From: Rotaria macrura
Lineage: Eukaryota > Rotifera > Eurotatoria > Philodinida > Philodinidae
Assembly: GCA_900239685.1 (NCBI GenBank)
Contig: OENT01000110.1
Span: 1 to 64,000, forward strand
DNA: 64,000 nucleotides
Direction of reading: 5' to 3'
Shown: positions 1 to 11,282 of the stretch, in pieces
How positions within the stretch are numbered: the stretch's first letter is position 1
Layout of the letters: every line of letters starts with the position of its first letter
Program-made: the position numbers and the translations under genes
Notes under the pieces: model-generated
Database searches by the model: none
The model's input: only the letters and a program-made list of their open reading frames with translations
What the model was told of the DNA's origin: nothing

Positions 1-968
1 TAAGTGTCTTAGGTCATAGTTTTCGGGGCCGCAAACATGCCTTAATGGCCCTCGTCCTTTAGAGTGTATCTTTCTACACTCAGAACCTTTCTCGACTATT
101 GGACAAATATCAACTATAATCTCGTGGAAGAACAATCACGAAACTACATTATTTTTCACGGTCTACCTTAAGATTGAATTCAAAGAATAAAACCAGCAGA
201 CTTTTCGATGCGATCGGTATTGATACTAGTTGGAATGCAACCAGCCTAACTAGCTTACTTTAATGCTTCAATTAGACATACTTATTCTAAACCCCTATTA
301 GTACGAATGGCATCAAGTAGTCTATGTTTCATTGGGCAATTTTTGTAATGCTCTTGTTACTCGCTTTACTTCTCATAAAACGTTTTATACAATAAGTATC
401 CATATATTATTCATTTATTCTAACCGATTCACCAGGCACGATATGCTGATTATATGATACATTAATCACATATATGGAAAATCATGAACTCTACTACACT
501 CTTCTAGATTTAGTCACGCACTTTACCAATACATAACCATGAAGAAAATCTGCTTCATAAACTTTCGCACCTATTCAGAAAAGTTTACAAAAAGGTTTTT
601 ATGCTGATCTCGCAGCTCATCCAAATATCCAAAAAGTAAACGATTCTCATGATAGATCCAACCAAAATAATGTTCAAAGTTGCAGCACAACAGATAGATT
701 CTTCCGCAAGAAAATTCAGGTTGATAAATGATTTCCAGTCAACATGCCACTAATCTGTTACCAATGTGCACCTTGAAACTTAAAAAAAACCATATAACTC
801 TAGACCACATTCCCCCAACCATACGATACAAGCGTCACTATCAACTACAACGACTATACGAATGATCAATCAAATGTAAAATAGACCTTCTCAGTAAAAT
901 CTTTTATCTCAATAAGTAAACTCAACAATTCAAGATCAGAAAGCTAAACACCCAAAGAAGTGGCGCAT
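1..968. other. Gene-free flank at window start
   Basis: No exon-like open frame is recognisable on either strand. The mucin-like gene on the minus strand may continue into this stretch, because a GTAAGG donor-like site lies just before its apparent stop, but I could not pick out a following exon. Confidence 0.4.
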
Positions 969-2312
969 CTAACTAAAAACCACAACTACCACCTTACCAA
1001 TAGATGTGGATCTTCTGGTCGTTGTATTCGTTCTAAAAGAAGTCAATGTTGTTAATCTCCATGTTGTGCTGGATGTTGATGCGTTGGTTGTCGGCGACGT
1101 AGTTAATGTTCTAGTCGTTGTTGATGTTATCTTGGTTGTCGATGACGTAGATGTCGACGATGTGGTGGATGTCGATGAGGTAGCTGTCGATGACCTAGTG
1201 GATGTTGTAGTCGTTGTTGAGGTTCTGGATGTTGTTGATGTTGTAGATGTCGACGATGTAGTGGATGTCGATGATGTAGATGTCGATGAGCTAGTGGATG
1301 TTGTAGTCGTTGTTGAGGTTGTGGGTGTTGTTGATGTTGTCGTGGTTGTTGATGGTGTAGATGTCGACGATGTAGTGGATGTCGATGATGTAGCTGTCGA
1401 TGAGGTAGTTGATGTTGTAGTCGTTGTTGAGGTTGTCGTGGTTATTGATGTTGTAGATGTCGATGTTGTGGTGGAAGTTGATGAGGTTGTTGTAGACGAG
1501 GTCGAGGTTGACGAGGTAGTGGATGTTGTTGGTGTTGTACATGTCGACGATGTGGTGGATGTTGTTGATGTTGTAGATGTCGACGATGTGGTAGATGTTC
1601 TAGTCGTTGTTGAGGTAGTGGATGTTGTTGATGATGATGTTGCCGTGGTTGTTGATGTTGAAGATGTCGATGTGGTAGTGGATGTCGACGAAATGGTGGT
1701 CGATGATGTAGTTAATGTTCTAGTGGTTGCTGAGGTTGTGGATGTTGTTGATGTTGATGTTGTCGTGGTTGCGGATGATGTAGATGTCGACGATGTAGTT
1801 AATGTTCTAGTGGTTGTTGAGGTTGTTGATGTTGATGTTGTTGTAGTAATAGACGTTGTAAGTGTTGATGACATGATTGATAGGGGCATTGTTGAGGTTG
1901 GAAGTGTGGATGTCATTGAGGTGGACCAGGTAGGTGACAATGAGCTTGATGGGTTTGAGGTTTTTGTGGTTATGAGCGTAGTCGATGACAGTGTGGGTGT
2001 GTTGAGTGGTGGACAGCGCTGTGGAGTAGCACGTTCTATTGGATAGCATACAGGAACAGTACATCGCGAGTTGTTGACGCATACAGTATTTGGTGTTAGA
2101 CACGTTATATTATCATTCTCGCATTGTATCAAATCGGTGCATGACAAAATTGTATCCGCGCATAAACCTCCTCCGGTCATTGTCATCAGTAGGCAGTTAC
2201 AATCGGGATTGCTTGAGCACGGTACGGACTTTGTCGAGCAATAGGGTGATGGGCAGCATCCACAAGTAGGAATTTGTGTACTGCTCATGTTCTGACCTAC
2301 ACAGGCTATCAT
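969..2312 (-). CDS. Mucin-like protein: Cys-rich head plus long Ser/Thr tract
   Basis: Open frame of about 447 codons read leftwards. Residues 1-100 are Cys-rich (CGCC, CNCL, CTDL, CENDN, CVNNSRC, PVCYP), which suggests a small disulphide-bonded extracellular module. Residues ~105-420 are almost entirely Ser and Thr in TTST/SSTST units, a typical substrate for dense O-glycosylation. The DNA below is a degenerate trinucleotide-like repeat, which also opens a Val/Asp-rich frame on the other strand. No signal peptide is seen at the first Met. A TGTGTAG acceptor-like site lies beside that Met, so the true start is probably in an upstream exon that I could not find. The 3' end is also uncertain because of a GTAAGG site shortly before the stop. 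Likely role: secreted or surface coat protein (inference). The family is not named with confidence. Confidence 0.6.
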   Translation of the reverse strand: MIACVGQNMSSTQIPTCGCCPSPYCSTKSVPCSSNPDCNCLLMTMTGGGLCADTILSCTDLIQCENDNITCLTPNTVCVNNSRCTVPVCYPIERATPQRCPPLNTPTLSSTTLITTKTSNPSSSLSPTWSTSMTSTLPTSTMPLSIMSSTLTTSITTTTSTSTTSTTTRTLTTSSTSTSSATTTTSTSTTSTTSATTRTLTTSSTTISSTSTTTSTSSTSTTTATSSSTTSTTSTTTRTSTTSSTSTTSTTSTTSSTCTTPTTSTTSSTSTSSTTTSSTSTTTSTSTTSITTTTSTTTTTSTTSSTATSSTSTTSSTSTPSTTTTTSTTPTTSTTTTTSTSSSTSTSSTSTTSSTSTTSTTSRTSTTTTTSTRSSTATSSTSTTSSTSTSSTTKITSTTTRTLTTSPTTNASTSSTTWRLTTLTSFRTNTTTRRSTSIGKVVVVVFS

Positions 2313-3131
2313 ATAAATGACACAGATTGAATAATCAAATATTTTTCGTGAACCAAATTAGATAAAAGTAATGTGAAATTAAGTACGATAAATTTCGTGA
2401 TTTCTGGCTAGAAACCAATTTCGAATGTAAAACGGAAGCTTACTGTAAAGTTACTATGAAGCTGTTTTATTCTTAATGTGATTGTACGTGCAAACTGCTT
2501 TTCAGTAACGTCAATGATTCTTCCTAAATGCTTTATTAGATAGTAATCGTTCCCGAATGACCCTCATTCGTAGCGCGATCGGTGGATACCAACATGCGCC
2601 ACTAGTCACGTGGCTAGCGTACATGTAAAACGAGGGGGAAGGGCGGCGACGCTTTGGTAGAGAGTGAAGCTTGGATGTGACTTTGGATTTTTGTTTTACG
2701 ATTGTGCGATAAGATTCGAATTCATCCATTGTGTAATGAAGAATTTAATCGGCTACTGTTTGATACAGTGCAGTCTTTGGACTGCCCTATATATTAATCA
2801 CAGGTATCACATATCCTAATAACTGCGTAGATTAGAAAAATACGGATATATACAAAAGATTCAAAACCATCCGAACCGACGGAGTCTTTTCATATTCTGG
2901 CAGTATCTTCGGATGCGACGAATTCTTCACAAGTGACACCAGACGCACAAGAACGTCGAAATCGATCCTTAGTATGCGAGACAATGCTACCGAATCTGGT
3001 TTTTGAATTCAAATTTCCTTTCGAAATATTCACTCATAGACTTTTCATTCGTATTTCTTAGTTACTTTAAAAATTCATACAACCTACACTCTCGCAACCT
3101 CAGTGGCGCGTTCAAAGTGATGCGTGAATCA
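2313..3131. other. Stretch between mucin-like gene and inverted repeat
   Basis: This stretch should contain the missing first exon(s) of the mucin-like gene. A 72-codon ATG frame on the minus strand at 2511-2729 lies in a locally GC-rich patch and looks only weakly coding. I could not connect it to anything. Confidence 0.3.
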
Positions 3132-3930
3132 ATGGAGTTTCACTAGCTGATCCAGGTAACACGCTGAAATTCGCTGCAACGTACAGGGTCACTCCGGTCA
3201 TTTTCGCTGATCTATTTCGTAAAATATGTATTAGCATTTGATGACTGTTTCGCTTACTTATGGAAGAAATACATTTCATGATACTTTGAATTTTTTCTTA
3301 ATTGAAAAACTTGTGCAATATTGAAAAGCGTCATCACTCAGTTAATGTTGTATCGAATTTAAAACCAATTATAGATTTGGATTCAGCGTGAAAACTGAAC
3401 CTGAACCATTAGACATTTCAAAATTTCTGCATAGTTGGGTAGTGTGCTCCATGGATCTCTTCAGCACAGTGACTATGCTTTTAGAAAAAGTGATTTGAAT
3501 AACATCAATCTAGGAGTTGGAATTAACGAAGGAAGTGGCATCACCAGTCGACAGAGAAAGCTCTGCTCTATCGCAAGTTCAAGTTATTTTATTTTGTCCC
3601 CCCCCCCCCCCCCCCCCGTGTATTCGCTTCTGGAGGGAGCGGTTGTAAAACTATTCTTGACTGCAACTTTTCAGTCAGTCTAGGCGAGTATATTTTTTCA
3701 ATCTAATCATCCACCTCAGTAAAGACATTCGAATTGTTGCAACTTTCGGAGATTGTAGAGCTCGGTACTCTGATCATTTCGGTACTAAATTATTGACTAT
3801 TCAACTCTATCTTCGTGAGCGACCCGATGAAATGAGATGCACATGTTTCCGATACTTGTGATTCTGATAGTGCGCTCGCATTGATCATGAATTTTGCATT
3901 CGAATTTGTGCTAATATGTGAACTCTAAAA
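3132..3930 (+). repeat. Left arm of a large inverted repeat
   Basis: This arm is the reverse complement of 7019-7884. The match begins at ATGGAGTTTCAC and ends at AACTCTAAAA. By eye the arms are nearly identical. Differences are a 67-bp stretch present only in the right arm, the length of a poly-C run (3599-3617 here) and very few substitutions. The 82-codon frame inside this arm reappears in the right arm simply because the DNA is duplicated. There is no evidence that it is a gene. Confidence 0.95.
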
Positions 3931-4305
3931 GACCAGTGTGATGTATTTTTCATCATGTGTTTTTGCATGCAATCGGAACAGAACATGAAAACTGGTAGAT
4001 TTAATCAAAACAATTAAATAGTTTAAAGCTATGGCACTAGTGAATTCATAAGACAACATTAGCTCTTTAAAATGCAGTAATATGTTTTATCCCAAACTCT
4101 AATTTCATGAAGGAAATTTTCCAGCTTTTTATGATGGGAGTTCTCTATAATCTATAAATTAATGTCCAGATCAAATAGGTATGAGTCAAACTCCAGATTC
4201 AGTGATTTTCACTGAAACTGGTTTGGGCATGCAGAATCGCCGCAGTTCGCGCTACTTTCTGATACCCGAATTTATCCTCTGGTAAGGCCTTCATTTCTAG
4301 CAGTG

Positions 4306-4901
4306 CACCAAATCCAAGGCCTTGGGATTTGGTGCCAATAGATTTGGATTTGTTCTCGATTGAGATTTGGATTTGGGTTTGGTCTTAAATTATCCAAATC
4401 TCATGAGAATTTTTAATATAAAGTCTCAGAAGGTAGAGAAGAGTATCAATTCTTATGGTTTGATATAAATTTGTTCAGATGTGATATAGATTTGGATTTG
4501 TGCCTTAAATTAGGTTTGAAATTTGGATTTGAGCTTGAGATTTCGTTGCAATGTAGCGCGACTACAAAATTTGACTGATGTTAGATCGAAAAAGAATCCC
4601 AATTCCAAATCCGAATCTAAGACCCAAACCCAAGTAGAAGTCCAAACTCGAAATCTCAAACGTATCACCAATACCGAATCCCAAATTTAAGCTGAAAAAA
4701 CTAATATAAACAATCCTGTGATCCAAATCTAGACGAAATCCCAAGACGGAAAAAGCAGACTTCTGTACTGAAGAAGTAGCAAGGCGTAAAGAAGTCTGCT
4801 TTTCCCCCCTTGCGAAACACACAGCTAGGAATTCAGTTCTAACCATACCCCAAATCCAGAAACCAAAACTAAATCCAAGTCCAAACCTCAGAGATTTGGT
4901 G
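4306..4901. repeat. GATTTGG-motif block with short terminal inverted repeats
   Basis: GATTTGG or its complement CCAAATC occurs roughly a dozen times in 600 bp, often as GATTTGGATTTG, in both orientations. The block begins with CACCAAATC (4306-4314) and ends with its exact complement GATTTGGTG (4893-4901). Inside is a 12-bp hairpin (4752-4763 with 4791-4802). This looks like a non-autonomous DNA transposon with amplified subterminal binding motifs. No target duplication is visible. Confidence 0.65.
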
Positions 4902-5022
4902 AAAAATCTCAAATTCATTCATGATTTGTTGTACCCCCATACCCACTTTGTGAAACACGACCCGAAAGGAGTGTTGAAGTGTTTAGGATAGAAATTTTGC
5001 ACCCCCTCAGCGCCCCCCCCCC

Positions 5023-5165
5023 ACAGAGTGTTACCGGCAGGTAACCCCCGTCACCGATCGTTACCGACAGGTGATTCCCCCGTCAGAGGCCGTTATTGAC
5101 AAGTTTGAAGACGGTTACAGAAGCGATAGAGGACTTACAAGGGCGTCACCGAACGTTACACATCT
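5023..5165. repeat. GTTACC/GGTAAC motif block
   Basis: A short GC-richer patch holding repeated GTTACC-like words in both directions (GGTAAC, CGTTACCG, CGTCACCG, GGTTAC, CGTTAC). Same style as the other motif-saturated blocks in the window but with a different core. Confidence 0.5.
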
Positions 5166-7018
5166 TTGGTGAAGGATTAGTGAATATATGTCACTAATTT
5201 CTGATGAGAATATATTAGCTGCTTCTTTATTACAACTCTAGTGGCTTAATAGGAAATGATGAGTAAACAGCTAGCAGGGTTCATGACAGGAAGCAAGATT
5301 TCCGTGACTGTTGAAAGCAGTTACATCGTGTTTCACATTTTTAATCTCGTAAGGCATTGCGCTAACAGTGTTCTTACACGGGTTCGGACCTCGGACGAGA
5401 TGATTTTTCTCTCGAGATAGACACGACCGAGATCAGACCATTTTTGTTGCGTTCACGAAATCGACTCTTACAGTTCTCTGTTCATATCTGTATAGTGGAA
5501 TCCGATATCTGATGTGATCACTCGATCAATACCCAGGGAATACGATATTCTACCCACCAAATTTAATACACTAAATGACTAATAAGATATCGTTTGCAAG
5601 GATTTCTAAGGTTTCTGGAAGGATTATAAATATTAATCGGAGGAAAATACTCTTAAAGTTATAACAACCCTCATGAACTATCACAACTAGAGATTTGCCG
5701 CTCCAAAAAATCTGGAACCGAGAACTGAACCTGAACTGAATCTGTAGCAGGAGGCGTACACAAAGTCACCAAGGAATCGAAAAACTAAGCGCGCAACTGT
5801 TTCTTTAGTATGACCGCTGATGTTTAGCTTTTAAAGGAGACAATTTAAAAAAGAAATGATGCCCAAGGCATATCACACATGAACTTATACTAATCTTGAA
5901 TTGAGATTATGAATCTTATAATCAGCCGCAATCAAAAGTACTAACATACCGCATCTACACCGAGTCGCAGCCAATTTTCGATAAATAAACGGTTCTACGG
6001 TACCATGCAATATTTTTGCAATCAAACTGCCACCGGGTTTATCCGGTTCGGTTTCCGTAATTTTTGAAACTATAGACCACTAATAATCACCCTTTTTAAT
6101 TGTTCAGAAGAAGACATTTTGAAGGGTCTCTTTTTCATCTTAACTCTCTTTGTAAAAAAACACAGCAATGATTTCAACTCCACAGTTTCAAGAGGCATAG
6201 CACCGTCTTATAGCGGTATGTGAAGTTTCGAAGATCTTAGAATATGTTTCTATTGGTTTTCGAAACATTGTTCAATGCGCCATCCGATTCGCTGAAAATT
6301 TAAAATTATTTTGAAATGAACTGCAATTTTGCGGAAAAATACATTTTTCTCACAAAATAAAACGTTTAGCGACGAAGAAAAAGGAGTTCTTTTCTCAAAA
6401 GACTAACTTCGGTACCTAGAAAAGTTGAAAGTAAGGATTAACTTAAATCCAAAGACTTAGAATTGGACTCTATATCGATTTCATCGGAAAACTCTGAAAA
6501 AATTCTGATAATGACAGGTTTAAAAATAGATTGCTTAAGTTGTAGCTTTTATGGATCTATCGTGACTAGGGATTGCGGATTATATGCTCTAGAAAGTATT
6601 TTCGGACTATTGTAATTTTCTTTCGCAAGGGGATTGTTCTAAAGGTCATTTAGAAGTGCTAGTGACTTGGATTAAAAATGATACGAATCAACAATCCGGA
6701 CAGAAAAGGATCCTCTCCGTCGCTCTGCCAGCAGTTCCTTCTCTGACTACCTGGTTCTCTAGATGAGCTCTAGCGAAGTTCGTCTTCGTACAGCAGGTTT
6801 ATCGACGATATGAATGATTTCCTTCCCATTTTTTATGCGCAGATAACGCTGTAGTTTCCCAGTTTCAGCTTCAGAGAAATTCCAATGAAAACCTCCTTTC
6901 CTGGTCCAAAGTCTTGTCCAGCCAAACCTACTCGGAAATGAACCAGAAGAGGTCGGGGAAACACCACGTTTCGCATGGGATCTGTGGACTCAGAACTAAG
7001 ACCCTAGGTAGAAAGGCG

Positions 7019-7884
7019 TTTTAGAGTTCACATATTAGCACAAATTCGAATGCAAAATTCATGATCAATGCAAGCGCACTATCAGACTAATAGATGAAAG
7101 TGAACAGTAAAGCGTTCTCATTTTTGTTTGAGGGAAAATCCATGCTTTCATATCTAATTATCACAAGTATCGGAAACATGTGCATCTCATTTCATCGGGT
7201 CGCTCACGAAGATAGAGTTGAATAGTCAATAATTTAGTACCGAAATGATCAGAGTACCGAGCTCTACAATCTCCGAAAGTTGCAACAATTCGAATGTCTT
7301 TACTGAGGTGGATGATTAGATTGAAAAAATATACTCGCCTAGACTGACTGAAAAGTTGCAGTCAAGAATAGTTTTACAACCGCTCCCTCCAGAAGCGAAT
7401 ACACGGGGGGGGGGGGGGACAAAATAAAATAACTTGAACTTGCGATAGAGCAGAGCTTTCTCTGTCGACTGGTGATGCCACTTCCTTCGTTAATTCCAAC
7501 TCCTAGATTGATGTTATTCAAATCACTTTTTCTAAAAGCATAGTCACTGTGCTGAAGAGATCCATGGAGCACACTACCCAACTATGCAGAAATTTTGAAA
7601 TGTCTAATGGTTCAGGTTCAGTTTTCACGCTGAATCCAAATCTATAATTGGTTTTAAATTCGATACAACATTAACTGAGTGATGACGCTTTTCAATATTG
7701 CACAAGTTTTTCAATTAAGAAAAAATTCAAAGTATCATGAAATGTATTTCTTCCATAAGTAAGCGAAACAGTCATCAAATGCTAATACATATTTTACGAA
7801 ATAGATCAGCGAAAATGACCGGAGTGACCCTGTACGTTGCAGCGAATTTCAGCGTGTTACCTGGATCAGCTAGTGAAACTCCAT
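7019..7884 (-). repeat. Right arm of the large inverted repeat
   Basis: Partner of 3132-3930 in reverse orientation, 866 bp because of an extra 67 bp near 7090-7160. It carries a poly-G run at about 7406-7418 matching the poly-C of the left arm. No target-site duplication is evident outside the arms (left flank GCGTGAATCA, right flank GGATTTTCC). Confidence 0.95.
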
Positions 7885-8911
7885 GGATTTTCCTTAAAAC
7901 GAGTTTTCATAAATTTCTTATGAATTTTCGCCAACTAATACTCAAGTAATTTGTTAGTAGCCAAATGATTTTTTGATAACAAAATATATAGCGATATATT
8001 CTACAGGGAATTGCATATTAAACACAGCTCAGCTATCGGCAGAAAATGAATAATTGGGTAAGCATTATAATAATGCTGAGTTTTTCCAATATCAGTATTG
8101 CTTTTGCGTCCGAAGAACTGAACTATCTAGTCTCAAAAATTATTTTATATCAGTATTGTAGCATACACTGAGAAATATTTTAATGATTTTTTGACTATTT
8201 TTGAGCAAGAATTTATAAAGTAGAAAATGTGCAGCATATTATTCGTGAAATCTACGTTTACATTAAGTAAATTTGTCATACCTGTAACAATACAAGCAAA
8301 ATATCTAGCAATAAAAAGAATATATTATCATTGAGTTATGATGCCAGAATTACTTACACCACCACCACCACCTGTATTAGGAATCTTCGCATAGTTATGA
8401 TTGAAGAAATTTTATTTTAGTGGATTCTTAACTTCTTTTATAGAGAAAGGAAGTGCGTCTAATGTATTTACTTTTACGAATCGGAAAGGCTTTTGTAAGA
8501 ATCCCGACTACGTATGCTTATTCACATTGCTTGGAGGCTTTCAGTCATAAGTGTATCCAACCCAGTCAACATGTGATGCCACTTCCATAATAATAAATAG
8601 GGCTTTTCATCTTAATAGTTTATTAGAAGAATAAGAAAGAAAAAGAAAAAACATACTGAATAGTCTTGCCTAAAGCTTTTATGACTTTTGTACTTTTATA
8701 ATCGGAAAAAAATATTGACCAACTCAGAATAACATGTAGCATCACGTGCGAAGTTTATCGAGGCCGATGTGTTTACGCTAGACAGAAATGAGAGATTTGC
8801 AACAATATTTTTTCTACCGTGTAAGTATTCAAAATTAGAAACAGTCAGCGAAAGAAATTGGTGCAAGCAAATAGAAAATAACGTCGTTTCGGTAGTTGAC
8901 TGCAGGTTATA
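7885..8911. other. No gene seen
   Basis: AT-rich sequence between the large inverted repeat and the mariner remnant. The only notable item is a short (CCA)n run near 8360. Confidence 0.4.
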
Positions 8912-8971
8912 CATGGGACACTAGGAAAGTTTTCTTTGCTAGCTCTCACAGAAGATATTTCGATGCCACCG

Positions 8972-10069
8972 TCAATTTATTTTTTCAAAGTACTCTCCTC
9001 CTACATCAATGCACTTTTGCATTCGAGAAAAACAATCATCAAAACAGTCCTGAAAGTCCTCTTTAGGTAGAAACCCAATTGCATGGTCCAAGTTTTCCAA
9101 CATTTTCTCGTCGTTCTTGAATTGAATACCTCGCAGCTGATTTTCCAGTCTTGGGAATAGAAAGAAGTTGCAGGGACTCAAATCCAACGAATATGGGGAT
9201 TTCGATACGATTCCATTTAATTTTTAGTCAAATATTCAGCCGTCATCCAAGCCCAATGGGGTCATGCATTGTCATTATGCAAAATCTGCCCACAGAGTCC
9301 TGTCTTCTCTCGTCTCTGTGCGACAGTATCACAGACCCTAGAAAGGCTGTTCGTGACATTTGATCTTGCATTTATTGAGGCACCAGATTCCAATGCAATT
9401 GACTTGATCAAGCCGGAATTCATGAAAAAATTGCGAGCATTCGTTGCCCTGAATTTTTGTTTCTTCGAACTTTTGTCGGGCAAGGATCTTCTTTTGACAG
9501 CCATGTTTTGGATTGCTTTTTGGTTTCAGGATCATAAGGATGAAACCCTGGTGCATCACCAGTAACAATTTCAAAAACACGCCGAGATCTTCCTTCTTCG
9601 AATCGTTTCAATGATTCGTGACAGAATTGAATCCGAAGTCGTTTTTGATCAATGGTGAGCGAATGTGGTACCCACCGTGCGCAGACCTTCCGTAACGTTT
9701 TAATAATTGTGTAGGATTGAATATATTGCTGACGAATTTCTCCCCAAGGAATTCTCGATCTGTTAATATGTCACATGCAGATCATCACCAATCATTAATT
9801 GAGCAGCATCGATCATATCATTGGTTACTGCAGTGCGAGGTCGTCCAGAACGAGGTGAATCAGAGATGTCCAGTTTTCCACATTCGTATGCATGAAACCA
9901 ATTGAGAACTATTCGATTGGAAGGTGCTTCCCCCCNGGGGCCCCCCCCCCCCCCCCCCCACCCTTCAAACTGCCACTAAATGGGCGAGGCTCTCTCTCTA
10001 ATTCAAGCCAATTTTCCAGTCATAATGAATCATTGTACGAAATTGTTCTCTTGATAGTTCGACTGCCAT
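8972..10069 (-). pseudogene. Decayed mariner-family (Tc1/mariner) transposase
   Basis: Read leftwards, fragments in changing frames collinearly cover a mariner transposase. They are an N-terminus starting MAVELSREQFRTMIHYDWK at 10069, a helix-turn-helix region with SPRSGRP around 9830, the YDPETK segment near 9530, the HNDNA motif near 9275, PYSLDLSPCNFF near 9190, and a C-terminus ending GGEYFEKIN. The family uses a DD34D catalytic triad. The second and third aspartates (HND, LDLSP) are visible, but stops and at least one frameshift lie between them, and other frameshifts occur upstream. The sequence is also broken at an ambiguous base in a poly-C run (9936). It is not functional as written. 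AGGAAAGTTTTCTTTGCTAGC at about 8925 may be one terminal repeat; I did not find its partner. Confidence 0.92.
9930..9960. other. Assembly ambiguity in poly-C run
   Basis: A run of C, a single N (9936), GGGG, then about 19 C, in the middle of the mariner N-terminal region. The flanks do not join in one frame. It looks like a collapsed or forced join in the assembly rather than real sequence. Confidence 0.75.
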
Positions 10070-10578
10070 TGTGAAAATGACTGATTGTGGTCGAAAAGAA
10101 ACCCGAATACCTAACGATGCCTAACACGTAGAACCCTCAATTTTTCTACATAATCATGAAGATATCCCCACGTTACGGTGGTAATCTTAGAAGGGAATTC
10201 ACATGTTTCCTTATGGTGGGTGAATAAACTTTTATAGTGCCCTTTTTACATGTATTTTCAATTTATGCTTATTAAATTTCACCTGGCCGTAAAGAAAAAT
10301 ACTATTCAATGCATTGTTTTCAACGCATCATTTATCTGATTTTTGAATGTTGATGCTATGCGTATAATATCTGTCCTTTAGCTTTCAATTGCTAATGGGC
10401 ATAATTTTCTTTGCGAACCTTTGGAGGATTGTACCGATTTATAAAACACTGGAATATTCGATTGTATAGGTGAGCATGAAATGTCTGTATGGTTATATTC
10501 TTTACAACAGTATCTAAGCCGATCCAAACTTATATAGACTCTCGTCATATCCGTTGATGTTGAAACTGATTTCATCTA
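10070..10578. other. No gene seen
   Basis: Flank between the mariner start codon and the palindrome. The second mariner terminal repeat should lie here, but I did not recognise it. A 65-codon minus-strand frame (10378-10575) ends at the palindrome edge and has no recognisable product. Confidence 0.35.
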
Positions 10579-11282
10579 CAGGTTTGGAAAAAATATTTTT
10601 CGAGGGGGGTAACGCGACAATTTTAAACAGAAGATATGCTGTGTTGTATACGAAATGAAAGCCCGTGAAAAATAGGATTCTGCATTATATCCGAACATTC
10701 AAAATGTGAGAATGAACTATAGAATTACAGGCAGTTTGAAATTTTCGACTCATAATGTGACACTTCCACGGGTTGTTCACAGTAAAATACAACTTTCTCA
10801 CAGAATGTTTTCGCCTTTCAGTTTTTGTAGGGCTCCCTTTACTGATTATTTTTATAAGAAAAGTTTAAAAACTAGATCAATAAAGAAGCGTTCGAGGGTT
10901 AAAATGCTAACAGTCTCAAGCGGCTGAGACTGATGAAGTTAAGATATTAATGAGTATTTTGGTTTTAGCATTGTTACTCATTGATCTAATTTTAAAACTT
11001 CTGTTATAAAATTGATCAGCAAATAAAGCCCTACGAATTCTGAAAGGCGAAGACATTCTTCGAGAAACTTGTGTTTTACTGTGAACTACCCGTGGAAGTG
11101 TCGCATTATGAGTCGAAAATTTCAAACTGCCTGTAATTCTATAGTTCATTCTCACATTTTGAATGTTCGGATATAATGCAGAATCCTATTTTTCACGGGC
11201 TTTCATTTCGTATACAACACAGCATATCTTCTGTTTAAAATTGTCGCGTTACCCCCCTCGAAAAATATTTTTTCCAAACCTG
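10579..11282. repeat. 704-bp palindrome, foldback/MITE-like
   Basis: The two halves are reverse complements from CAGGTTTGGAAAAAATAT at 10579 to its complement ending at 11282. They meet near 10920 at CAGTCTCA-AGCGGC-TGAGACTG. The outer 200 bp are highly similar and the inner parts diverged. Each half opens a similar frame (both begin MRMNYRITGSLKFSTHN), but the differences between them are freely amino-acid-changing. This is therefore duplicated DNA, not two genes. Terminal CAGG next to TA on the left would suit a Tc1/mariner-type MITE; the right flank reads CA rather than TA. Confidence 0.85.

Larger units (their letters stand above)
3931..7018. other. 3.1-kb spacer between the inverted arms
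   Basis: The spacer holds two motif-saturated blocks (4306-4901 and about 5023-5165) and otherwise no recognisable gene. From about 7000 down to 6760 on the minus strand there is a 77-codon stop-free run in GC-richer DNA with many charged residues. It has no ATG start and no family resemblance, so it may be a relic of a coding segment. Confidence 0.5.

Noticed and set aside
1006..2046. 346-codon plus-strand frame rich in Val and Asp
   Set aside because: It is the exact complement of the Ser/Thr repeat. Its composition is a by-product of the repeat and it lacks any domain.
3435..3683. 82-codon frame repeated in inverted copy at 7339-7581, looking like a conserved gene pair
   Set aside because: Identity is at DNA level throughout the inverted arms, including non-coding parts, and the frame crosses a poly-C run. 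It reflects duplication, not selection on protein.
10706..11155. Two similar small frames facing each other (MRMNYRITGSLKF...)
   Set aside because: They are the two halves of one palindrome, and their differences are freely amino-acid-changing.
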